A stretch of 64,000 nucleotides of DNA from Zingiber officinale (Eukaryota; Streptophyta; Magnoliopsida; Zingiberales; Zingiberaceae). Below the pieces are notes generated by a model, which saw only the letters and a program-made list of their open reading frames with translations, was not told the origin of the DNA and did not search any database. Position 1 is the first letter of the stretch, and each line of letters opens with the position of its first letter. The stretch covers positions 22,687,558 to 22,751,557 of the forward strand of contig NC_055990.1 in assembly GCF_018446385.1 (NCBI RefSeq). Direction: 5' to 3'. A program made the translations under genes and the position numbers. Shown here in pieces: positions 37,801 to 47,705 of this stretch.

Positions 37801-39399
37801 AATTTTATCAATGTTTTTGTGGGAGATAGGATTAATTCAGGAATCTTGTAAAATCTCAATTGTAAACTTCTCTACAAATATCAAGTGCAAGTTATTGCCT
37901 GAAGAATGCTCAAATTTTTCTTGTGACATTATAAAAATGAAAGAGTTTGAGAAACTCTGGTCAACAAGGAAATAGTTTTCCATTAATTATATATCTTGTC
38001 CTTTTGCTACTATTCTTATTTTCCTTTTTTCTTGTCTCTTTTCTTTAACTTTAAAGCAATCACTCATGAATAGTTTTCAGCTTCTCGGTATTTTGGTGAT
38101 TTTTAATTTGATGCTATTTCAGGGAACTGCAAATATAGTTCAGATCTTGCGACACAATTGGTTGGCTCACTACAAAACGTGCTGGCAAGCTGTGGAAGTG
38201 TTATAGTTTCTTTCTCTAGGAGGACTCCTATGAAGGTTATACGTTTAGCTTTAACTATCTAATTTTTGTTAATTTTGCAAAACACTAGGATACAATTTCC
38301 AATGAATGTCAACAGGTTTTTGACATTGTAAAACGAGATCTTGGTGGGCATCCAAAAATATACATTTGGGACGGAGAAGGTAATTTCAATGTATAAATTA
38401 GATATATTGTACTGCAGAGAGTAACAGGTGCGATCTTTTACATCGCGATTCTGATATTTCAGATCCAAATCTGCATATGGGTCAGCTAGCGTGGGCTGAT
38501 GCATTTGTCATTACCACAGACTCAATAAGCATGCTCAGCGAAGCTTGCAGCACAGGGTATTTATTAGTAATTTCAGTAGTAATTTGAGATTAAGCCCTTG
38601 CTTCTTTAGCTTTTTAGTTCATATTGCAGAAAACCAATTTATGTCATCGGAAGTGAGCACTGCAAGTGGAAATTCTCAGCATTTCACAAGACACTACGCG
38701 AACGAGGTGCTGTTCGGCCATTTACAGGCTTCGAGGATGTAAGCCACTTTTCTTCCATCCTTAATCTGCAGCTCCATATGTTCTAAGATTAAGTTGTTAG
38801 AATTCATTTGATAAGATGCACCAATGGAGTTTGGTCATGATTTACTCGGAAAAAAAAATACACTTATGGAAGAATTCAATCTCGATAGATTTTCACTTTG
38901 CTGGCTCTTATGATTTTGTACTAGTTTATAGTTTCATAGTAAAAATAGGATGATCTTAAAAAATATATATTTTTATCATTTTTGAATTTTCTGACTTAAG
39001 TGTGAGATAAAGGTATGCATGGCCTATTTTATCTCTTCAAATGAAAGAAGCAATGACTTTTAGTTAAATTAACAAGTAAAGATGGAAAGAAGTTGAGAAA
39101 TTTTGAGCTTGAAGCACTCTTTTTTTTGTTTCAAGATATTAGTTTTCGACACAGTAAAAGCTCTAGATTCTTGATAAGGTGACGTTTTCTCTCTTTTCCT
39201 TGGTTCTTACTGATCCTAATCGCCTGTCTATGGTTATGTTACTCAATTGGAGAATTTGTGCACAACAAATAATTGCCAAAACTCACTGAATTTGCAGATG
39301 TCGAATACCTGGAGCTACCCTCCTCTTAATGATGCTGCTGAAGTTGCTGCTCAGGTTCGCGATATCCTTGCTAAACGAGGACTGGCACTCGGCCATTAG
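34857..39399 (+). CDS. ELM1: ELM1-like mitochondrial fission protein (DUF1022)
   Basis: Plant-specific protein on the mitochondrial outer surface that recruits the dynamin DRP3A for mitochondrial fission (known for Arabidopsis ELM1). Ten exons: 34857-35036, 35478-35671, 36975-37071, 37163-37312, 37416-37542, 38123-38235, 38316-38379, 38463-38556, 38630-38738, 39298-39399, all GT-AG and in frame, giving 409 residues. Recognisable stretches: RRAIVISNGTTAAENQSVGL near the N-terminus, LLVVACGHHTVSIA, RFDLVITPRHDYYALT, VFTIGALHQAD, LLVVNIGGPTRNCKY, QLAWADAFVITTDSISMLSE and YVIGSEHCKWKF. The glycosyltransferase-like layout of the family is preserved. The start is the first ATG (MKPIRLPEPP); no upstream in-frame ATG is present. 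Intron 2 is 1.3 kb. It looks complete. Confidence 0.95.
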
Positions 39400-39850
39400 A
39401 TTCCCATACAATCAATCTCAAGAACCCAAGCAGATCGACGGAATGAGCATCGCTGCACTCAAGAACACACGTGATACAAACAATGGTTACATACCTTGTA
39501 TAAGTTAATTCTTTTGGCCAAACAAATGATCTTGTTATCATCTTCAATAAATGCAAAGTGTATTGATTGCTATAGAACACAGCTTGTGATTGTATAGAAC
39601 ACTCATTTGTTTAAGACATTGTTGCACTTATTTCATAGACAAATATAATAGTTAAGCCAATCAAACTGTTTTAATTGGATTTAAATACTTGATCATGCTT
39701 TATAATTAACTTTTGTTTTGCTTTAAAGGGTAGGTTCTTGACCTGTTGCGACCTTTTAAAATAGTTGCAAATCACTGACACCCATTTTAATCCAAACAAT
39801 TGCAGGTAAATAATGGCAATAAAGAATTATGCGTAGCATATTGAAACTAA
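39400..39850 (+). other. ELM1 3' flank
   Basis: Likely holds the ELM1 3' untranslated region and poly(A) site; AATAAATG at about 39546 is a candidate signal. No other gene. It ends at the TAA target duplication of the MITE. Confidence 0.5.
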
Positions 39851-41132
39851 GGGGGCGTTTGGTTTAGGGTAATAGGAGTGGGGAATGAGAATGAGAATCA
39901 TTGATTCCCATTGTTAATGTTTGGATTATAGGAATAGGAATACAAATAAGGGAATGAATCCTTGAAATTGGGTAATAACTCATTCCCATGTACCTCCTCT
40001 TCAATGAGTCATTACCCTATTTTCATCAATCAAAATATTCCCTTATTCCAAAAATACCCTTGACTTAAAACTAAAATTTTCTCCATTAATATCAAATATC
40101 AAAATATATTTATTTATTTTTTCTTTCATATCACTTATCTCTCCTTATTCTCTCTCATTATATTTTCTCTCTCATCATAGTTTCTCTCTCATCATTTTAT
40201 CACACACTTTCTCTCTCCTTAATCTCTCCTATCACACTCTCTTTCCTCTTTTTTTCTCATTACACTTTCTCTCTCCTCAATCTCTTCCATAGCACTCTCT
40301 TCCTTCTTTTTTTCATCATCACACTTTCTCTCTCCTCAATCTCTCCCATCACACTCTCTTTTTTCTCATCACACTTTCTCTCTCATTATACTTTCTCTCT
40401 CCTCAATCTCTCTTATCACACTTCCTCCTTTTTTCCTCATCATACTTTCTCTCTCATCGTAGTTTCTCTCTTCTCAATCTCTCTTATCACACTTCCTCCT
40501 TTTTTCCTCAACACAGTTTCTCTCTCATCATACTTTCTCTTGCATCATACTTTCTCTCTCCTCAATCTCTCTTATCACACTTACTCCTTTTTTCTCAACA
40601 CACTTTCTCTCTCATCATACTTTCTCTTTCCTCAATCTCTCCCATCATATTCACTGTTCTCTTTTTCTCTCACCATACTTTCTCTCTCCTCAATATCTCT
40701 CATGACACTCTCTCTCCTCATTTTTTCTCACTATATTTTCTCTCTCTTCATCATCTCCTATCATACTTTCTCTCACATCATATTTTCTCTCATCATGTTC
40801 TCTCCAATCACACTCTTTTTTTTCATTTTCTCTCATTACACTTTCTCTCTCTTCATTCTTTCTTATCACACTTTCTCTCTCATAATACTTTCTCTCTCAT
40901 CATTCTCTTTCATCATATTTTTCTCTCACATTCATCTTTCTCTCACATCTAATTTTTTTTTCTTATTTTCCTTTAAGGGTAAAAAAGGAAACTTTGATTT
41001 ATTCCGATAGAAGATATACAACTAACCAAACATTGCTTTTAAGAGTGATATCCATGCTCATACCCATTCCCATTCCACAATACAATGATTCTCATTCCGA
41101 TTCTTATTCCTAGGAAAGAACCAAACACCCCC
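39851..41132. mobile_element. Complete PIF/Harbinger-type MITE, expanded
   Basis: Inverted ends GGGGGCGTTTGGTT (39851) and AACCAAACACCCCC (ending 41132) are flanked by the 3-bp duplication TAA (39848-39850 and 41133-41135). The TIR and TWA target site fit PIF/Harbinger (Tourist-like) elements. The inner arms (TAGGAGTGGGGAATGAGAATGAGAATC and TGATTCTCATTCCGATTCTTATTCC) are also inverted. At 1.28 kb it is long for this group because of an internal pyrimidine-rich array. It carries no transposase. It sits 0.45 kb after ELM1 and 0.54 kb before the ROP-GAP ATG. Confidence 0.88.
40128..40965 (+). repeat. Polypyrimidine minisatellite inside the MITE
   Basis: About 840 bases of CTCTCTC-ATCACACTTTCTCTCTC-type units with variable 15-60 base periods, over 80% pyrimidine on this strand. 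The unit CACTTTCTCTCTCCTCAATCTCTC recurs more than six times. Open frames through it are Ser/Leu/Phe low-complexity and not genes. Confidence 0.95.
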
Positions 41133-41673
41133 TAATAATGTGTTTATCAAGCTAATCTGAGTTTTAAGGATGTTGAATCTGTTTCAGAATTGTATATTTC
41201 TGTCACTCTCAAGTCTGTATGGAAACAACACAGAGCCAGCGAGCCCGGCCATTTCAAACTTCACAGTAATGATTCCCACGTCGCCATGGATTCTCTTCCC
41301 TTCTGCTACTACTTCTGCTTCCGCAAGATCAAATCTCTCATTCCTTTCGACGAGGAGACTTTCCCATATCCTAAAGATCAAATCTTTACCTCCGCAACCA
41401 GTTCGATTCTCGCAAAAATCCCATCTTGAATTCAGCTTTTCTTCTTTTTTTTTTTTTCTTTCTATTTCGGCGACCTAAGCGGCGCCTCCGGTGGCGTCTT
41501 GAGCTCTTCCGGCGCCGGCGCTTGGATTGTGCGGGAACGAGGAGGCAAGAAGAGGAGGAAAGGAGGCAGCTTTTCTTTCTTGGAGTTGTTCTTGGTACTG
41601 CCCCGGAAGGTGCTGCCGCTAGGGCGGCGCGCGCAAGACGGAGCGGGGTAGCGAGGAGGGGGATCTCCACTCG
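41133..41673 (+). other. ROP-GAP upstream region with out-of-frame N-terminal relic
   Basis: The presumed promoter and leader of the ROP-GAP gene. At about 41560-41625 one frame reads GSFSFLELFLVLPRKVLPLG, resembling the leucine-rich LSLLALLxAALRKSL motif that normally precedes the CRIB in ROP-GAPs, but it is one base out of step with the CRIB frame and ends at a stop, and the CRIB frame itself has a stop at 41620-41622. Confidence 0.5.
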
Positions 41674-42765
41674 ATGGAGATCGGGTGGCCCACGGACGTG
41701 CAGCACGTCGCCCATGTCACCTTCGATCGGTTCCACGGATTCCTCGGCCTGCCGGTGGAGTTCGAGCCGGAGGTTCCCCGTACAGCTCCCAGCGCAAGGT
41801 ACCTTCTTTTTCTTCTCATGTTCATTGTTCTGCTACCTCGTTCCAAGGATGTAACTTCTCGCATCATCTCTACAGCGCGAAGGTTTTTGGAGTCTCTACT
41901 AAGTCGATGCAATGCTCCTACGATTCCAGAGGCAACAGTGTGCCCACCATTCTTCTGCAAATGCAGAAACGCCTCTATGAATTGGGAGGTCTTCAGGTAC
42001 TTTCTCCCTGTTCTAAGTGAAGTTCATAAACCATCTCGATCTTTGAAATTTCTCTTGCATTTGAACAGACAGAAGGCATTTTCAGAATTACTCCAGACAA
42101 TAGCCAAGAAGAGCATGTCCGAGACATGCTAAACCGTGGAATACTGCCCCAGGAGACTGGTGTTCATTGCCTGGCAGGTCTAATAAAGGTGATTATTGAT
42201 TCCATGAAACCGATTGATTGCCTCTATGATTCATCATCTTGATATCGATCCTCTACGACAGGCCTGGTTCAGAGAACTTCCTGCCGGGGTGCTGGACACT
42301 CTTTCGTCTGAGGAGGTGATGCAGTGCAAGACAGAAGAGGCTTGCTCTCAGCTCGCGAAGCATTTACCGGCGACTGAGGCTGCTCTGCTGGACTGGGCAA
42401 TCAATTTGATGGCCGACGTCGTCCAAGATGAGCAACATAACAAGATGAATGCACAGAATGTGGCTACTGTTTTTGCTCCAAACATGACTCAGGTAACTGC
42501 TGTATCTCTGTCAGTTGTGACTCTGTTTCTGCTCTTCTTGAAGCATAAAACATTCATGCAGATGGAAGATCCTTTAAACGCACTCATGTATGCAGTGCAA
42601 GTGATGAATTTTCTCAGGCTGATGATTTTGAAAACTCTTAAAGACAGAAAGGCCACCTCAAAAGCAAGTTCTGCACCTCAAGGGACTAAACAGAATTCGA
42701 CTACAACGAACTGTGTTTATGTGAATTCAGATAGTGTTTGTGGTTCAACTAAGTCACAGAACTAA
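41674..42765 (+). CDS. ROPGAP: ROP GTPase-activating protein (CRIB + RhoGAP), short form
   Basis: Switches off ROP small GTPases, acting in plant cell polarity and hypoxia signalling (family role). Five exons: 41674-41798, 41876-41996, 42069-42188, 42262-42492, 42562-42765; they sum to 266 residues with GT-AG introns. CRIB motif MEIGWPTDVQHVAHVTFDRF at residues 1-20, then FHGFLGLPVEF, SVPTILLQMQKRLY, and the RhoGAP core with arginine finger in TEGIFRITPD, HCLAGLIKAWFRELP, LNWAI-like LLDWAINLMADVV, and NVATVFAPNMTQ. Family members are usually over 330 residues; here the N-terminal acidic and Leu-rich part and most of the C-terminal tail are missing. The chosen start is the first Met of the open frame; upstream sequence is frameshifted. 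Expression unknown. Confidence 0.85.
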
Positions 42766-43690
42766 CAGCAAGTTTGAAAGGAAGATAGTCAGAAAGGCAC
42801 ACTAACTTGCAAGTTTCATTGTGAAACAGCGAACGAAGATGAAAATTGTTCTTAGTGGTTTCTGATTTCTCTTTTTGCAATTTGTTTTCAGTCCTCAATT
42901 CTGAGAATTTTCAATTTGTTTTTGTGTTGTAGACAATCAGAGCTTCTTATTTCATAATTTGAATTTCTTTTTCTCACAACAATGCTTTGAAAATTAGATT
43001 GACCTGAATGCTTTGATAAGTTTGGTATCATTCATTCCCTTTACAACTGATTTCTTTCACTTGTATAAAGGCGATCTCGTGAAGATATTAGGCTTTCAAT
43101 CTTTGTCTATACGATCGTTGGTTTGCGAAAAGAGGCCATATAAACCTTGGGTGCAATGAAAGTCATGTTCAATCCTCATACCTTTCTAATATTCAGAATT
43201 CATTGATAAGTTTGTGAAACTCAGAAGTCCAAGAGAGCATGGCCTATATTTCTATGGTTTACTAAACCATACGAGCTATTTTAGGCTTCAAAACACTTTG
43301 ACGAGCAATATTGTCTTAAAGAAAAGAGTTTAACTCCTACCTCGACCTACAACTTTTTATTAGAAGAGATAAGCTTATCCAAATGGGTGTATCTATGTCT
43401 AAATGATTGACTCAAGGATTGAGCTATTATTTGTGAAAATAGTACGAAAGCGATACGTCTAAATGGGTGAGTCAATCCATCCTAAAGGGGCATGCCAAGA
43501 ATTTTAAAGGGATATTATAAAGTTTATTAAAAGTAACTTAAGCTCATCCAGTGAATCTTATTACACTATAATGAACATAAATAGATTTTATCTAATCAAA
43601 TACCAAACAAAGGTAAATGTAATGCATCCACTCCATTGCTACAACTTTGAACTATTATCTGATTTTGATGATGCGGTGATTACGAGGGGT
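42766..43690. other. ROP-GAP 3' flank and spacer
   Basis: No gene seen. The phrase GTCTAAATG-RTGAGTCAA occurs twice near 43407 and 43458 within apparently repetitive DNA. Confidence 0.45.
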
Positions 43691-44650
43691 TTCATCCTGC
43701 TACCATAGTGGAGGTCAAAGGAGGTGAAAGTCAAGACGATCAACGGGTGGAGGGTGTTGACCGATCGGGCGAGTCACACGCCGATCGGAGATTAAGCACC
43801 GACCTATCGTCTTCGGCACAGACAGTAATCAAATCGACACTCAAGGGACGCGCAGAAACCGAGCCGAGTGGCTTCTCCGCTCGGTCTAGCATCGCACTCA
43901 ACATTAGCTGAGCACGCAAACAGTGAACTACCCACCGAGGGGCTATCCGCTCGGCCCCTCAATTGAGCATATGGACGGTGGACTTTCGACAGAGCGGCTA
44001 TCCCGCTCGGCCCGACAATAGACGACACTTGGGCAGTGAACTTTCAGCCAAACGACTATCGCACTCGGCGCGACAGCGGACTTTTAGCCGAGCGGCTATC
44101 CCGCTCGGCGTGATAGCAGACAACGCTAAGATAGCAGAATTCCGGCCTAGCGGATATTCCGCTCGGCCAAGCAACAGACACAGAAGGATATCTTTCGACA
44201 TCCTTTTGGGAGCTAGTGTCGCTGACAGACGGCATGGTCAGACAAAAGATCATACGGTGGAAACTTCCACTGTCACTTCAGAGATATGTTTGGCTCGTTA
44301 AGGTACTGTGTCAGGGACACGTCTTTTCAGAAAAAGCTTTGAGATGCGTGCTCACCTTAGGAAGCGTGCACGCGTGCTTTCGGGGCTCTATATAAAGAGA
44401 GTCCAAGCATCGGCGGAGGTATGCTTAACACACGATTTCTACGGTTGTGTTACTGTTCTTGTTGCTTCTTCTTTCTTCTTATTTCGCTGGAGACTGACTT
44501 GAGCGTCGGAGGGTCATCGCCGAGAACCCCTTTCCTAGCTCGGCACTGATGCTATTTATGTTGCAAGTGAAAGTGAAGTCCATAGAAGGTCATCAGTAAT
44601 GCCACGTCCCCAATAGAGTCGTACCTGCGTTCGACGGGGCTTGAAGCACA
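43690..44650 (+). mobile_element. LTR-like sequence (Gypsy-type style) with palindrome array
   Basis: TATATAAA at 44389-44396, followed by GGAGGGTCATCGCCGAGAACCCC, resembles the LTR fragment at 1-475. Between about 43860 and 44170, six roughly 55-base units carry GAGCGGCTATCCCGCTCGGC-like palindromes. No coding core is present; ends and target duplication were not resolved, so whether it is a solo LTR is unproven. Fossil. Confidence 0.55.
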
Positions 44651-44856
44651 TACTAAAAAATGACTCTTTTGCTACGGTAAATCATAATAAAGTTCAATTT
44701 ACAAATAACATATATACTAAATATATAAATAAACTAAAAATAAATATATTACATCAATAAAAAATTAATAAATATTTAAAATAATTATATAAACACTACT
44801 CGTCGAACTCTTTCTTTCTCAATTGATAACATTGGTAGCCCATTTAGTGTATCCTG

Positions 44857-46660
44857 TGTTGGGACCGATATGCCCCGCTAGAGGGGGGAGGGGGTGAATA
44901 GCGTTTCTTCGCGCTTGCGTTGATTTGCTTCGTCCTGATATGCAGCGGAAAATAAAAACAAACACACAACAAACCAACACGCTAACACTTAGGGTTTACT
45001 TGGTATCCACCTCAAGAAGAAGTGACTAATCCAAGGATCCACACACTCGAGCACTCTCCACTAGTAAACAACTCCTTCTCAGTCGCAGCCGGAGGCGGAG
45101 AAGCTTCGTACAAACACACACAACACTACAACACTCACACAAGAAGAAGATACAAAAAAACAACTGAAATACACTTTTCTTCTTGCTTACTTGTTGATTG
45201 TTGTTGCCTTTTGAACTTTGGGGATGCACCCCCAAGAGCCTTCAAGAACTGGCGGAGAAGCTCGGAGAAGATCGCCGAAAAATCGGTGTGAGCTCGCAAG
45301 AAAAGATCGCAAAAATCTGCGGAGAAAACGCTCCGCCAAGGCTTTAAACAGTGCTCCCAATCGATCCAAATCATCCTCAATCGATTGCCACGTCAGCACT
45401 GCTCCATCCCAGCTGTCCATCGCTCGTTTCCTGCGCAACGGTCACTTCCCAATCGATCGACCGATCGATTGGGACTGCCTGAATCGATCGCCCGATCGAT
45501 TCAGAGTCTTTCTGTGCTCTCGCGCCCACGCGAGAGCTTTTGCTGCCCAATCGATTGGCAGCTCCTAATCGACCGCTCGATCGATTAGGAAAGCCTCTGT
45601 GCTCGCGATTTCACATCCCAATCGATCGATCGATCGATCGATTGGGCCTTCCCATAATCGCAACACACTCCAATCGATCGACCGATCGATTGGGCCTTCC
45701 CATAATCGCAACACACTCCAATCGATCGATCGATCGATCGATTGGACCTTGGTTCAATCGATCACCCGATCGATTGACCAGCCTGGACTTGACTCAAACT
45801 CAAGTCTAAAATCTCCAACCCAACTCCTGGTCAATCGTGACCTGTTGGGTCTCCATGCCTAACATTTGGTTACACCCGACCAACCTCGAACTAGCCTTCT
45901 AGCCTCCTCCATCAGCCTTGCGTCCCTCGAATATCTCCCATCCTTCACGCCTTGCCTTCAGGAACTTCCTTCGGCCTCATCTTAGTTATCGAGTTTTCCT
46001 TGCCAAGTCACACTAGGACTTACCTTGCCAAGACCATATGCTTGGACTTACAACCTTTGCCAAGATCACACTTGGACTTTCCTGTTGCCTGGCTCCTCAC
46101 TAGGACTTCCCAAATGCCTGGCTCCTCACCAGGACTTTCTCCTTTGCAAAGATCACACTTGGACTTTCCGTTGCCTGACTCCTCACCAGGACTTCCCAAA
46201 TGTCTGGCTCTTCACCAGGACTTTCTCCTTTGCCAAGTTCACACTTGGAGTTTCCAATTTGCCTAACCTCCAGTTAGGACTTCCATACACCTAACCTCCA
46301 GTTAGGACTTTCCATACGCCTAACCTCCAGTTAGGACTTTCACCACTGCCTAAACTCCAGTTAGGACTTCCATACACCTAACCTCCAGTTAGGACTTTCC
46401 ATATGCCTAACCTCCAGTTAGGACTTCCATATGTCTAACCTCTAGTGAGGACTTCCCAGTCAAGTCTCCTGTCATCCCTGACCTACTTAACTTGTCTTCT
46501 TATCAACCTGGTCAACCCTTTGACCATCTCCACAACCGGACGATTGCCCTAGCAATCTCCATATATTATCAAAAATCAAAACTCAAATCCTGACTCAAGC
46601 TTGACTTAACTTAAGCTTAGTCAAACTGGTCAAACTTGACCAAGGAAAATTGCCCCAACA
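44857..46660 (-). mobile_element. Solo LTR, 1.8 kb, relative of the LTR at 28066
   Basis: On the minus strand it begins TGTTGGGGCAATTTTCC and ends ATATCGGTCCCAACA, flanked by the 5-bp duplication TCCTG (44852-44856 and 46661-46665). The stretch 44990-45180 is similar to the inverse of 29650-29790 (GTTTACTTGGTATCCACCTC, CCAAGGATCCACAC). An ATCGATCG palindrome array is at 45355-45790, and the CCTGGCTCCTCACCAGGACT minisatellite at 46080-46450. No coding core. Confidence 0.85.
45355..45790. repeat. Palindrome array, CAATCGATCGACCGATCGATTG units
   Basis: About eight imperfect palindromes with AATCGATCG arms, some in perfectly alternating ATCGATCGATCGATCG form (about 45660-45740 holds three). Two larger units (TGGGCCTTCCCATAATCGCAACACACTCC plus palindrome) are tandemly repeated. 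Confidence 0.9.
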
Positions 46661-46665
46661 TCCTG

Positions 46666-47705
46666 TAACACTGAGACTAATGCGCTGGGCGCAGGCAGTA
46701 ACAAGACGACAAGTAGTAACCACCATGCAATTAGGTCGCAGTTCGCACAAGCGACTGAGGTAGCGTGCGACAGCCCTGTGCTACGCAATTAGGTCACGCG
46801 AGCAAAGGTCATCCGCCAGCCCGCTTCGAGTGAGATAGTAACTACGAGAATCGACGCAATTAGGTCGCACAAACGATTCTTGTTTCACAATTAGGTTACA
46901 ATTAGTCCCATGTTTTGTAAGACGAAGAAGATACTCGAAGAAGAAGATTATGATTACCTCTTGTTCCGTGCATTCGTGCCTTGGTAGAAAGAACGTCGGA
47001 GAAGAAATCGCGTGCAAAGAAGAACAACACCGGAGAAGAAATTGTGTGCAAAGAAGAGCATGCATCGTTGTGTGCCTCGGAGCCGTGAGAATAGGTTTAA
47101 TGGGCATTTAGGGTCCATGTCTCTTATTTTTTTTAGTATAAGTAAAAAAAAATGAGCCCTTCATTGGGCTAGACCCTGAGATGATTACCTCTCTGATCTC
47201 ATGAAAATTATGATTATAATCTCAACATCCATCTTATCGATTTTCGGATATTATCAATATATATTCGAAAGGAAGAAAAGATCTATAACAAATACGAATT
47301 AATTATTATTACTTAAAATAAATAAATCTCGTGGCGTGGAGGCGGAAGACGGGGGTGGATTTGGCTGGTCGGGAGCGCAACCGGGCTGGGAGTGGCTGTG
47401 ATACCGCCACGTCAGACCCTATCAATTCGAGATATCATGTCGCCCCTCCTTTCTGACGTGGCCCCGTTCCCTTCTCCTTCGAGATCTGCTGCGTTCTCTG
47501 AAACATGAAACACGCGTCGGATTTCTAGACCCCTTATTTGAGGTGCTCCGCGCTTATGGGTGATTCGTGAGTGGGTCTATGTGCCGTCCGGTGTTTCGAC
47601 TGTGGATCGGCTCATCCGCACTCGCCTGGGACGCGAGATATTTCTCACTGCCCCCGATTTCCTCCACTCCCACGAAAAGATCTTCCTCTTCCTCTCTAGG
47701 GCGCG
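46666..47705. other. Spacer before the PRR gene
   Basis: At 46725-46905 the phrase GCAATTAGGTCGC occurs four times, spaced 40-75 bases apart. From 47330 on the sequence is GC-rich and is the probable PRR promoter and leader; an upstream frame at 47560 is not recognised. No gene seen. Confidence 0.5.

Noticed and set aside
40540-41010. 156-residue Ser/Leu/Phe-rich protein
   Set aside because: Translation of the polypyrimidine minisatellite inside the MITE.
41170-41478. Frames just upstream of the ROP-GAP as its first exon
   Set aside because: They do not resemble ROP-GAP N-termini, and no splice junction joins them in frame to the CRIB exon.
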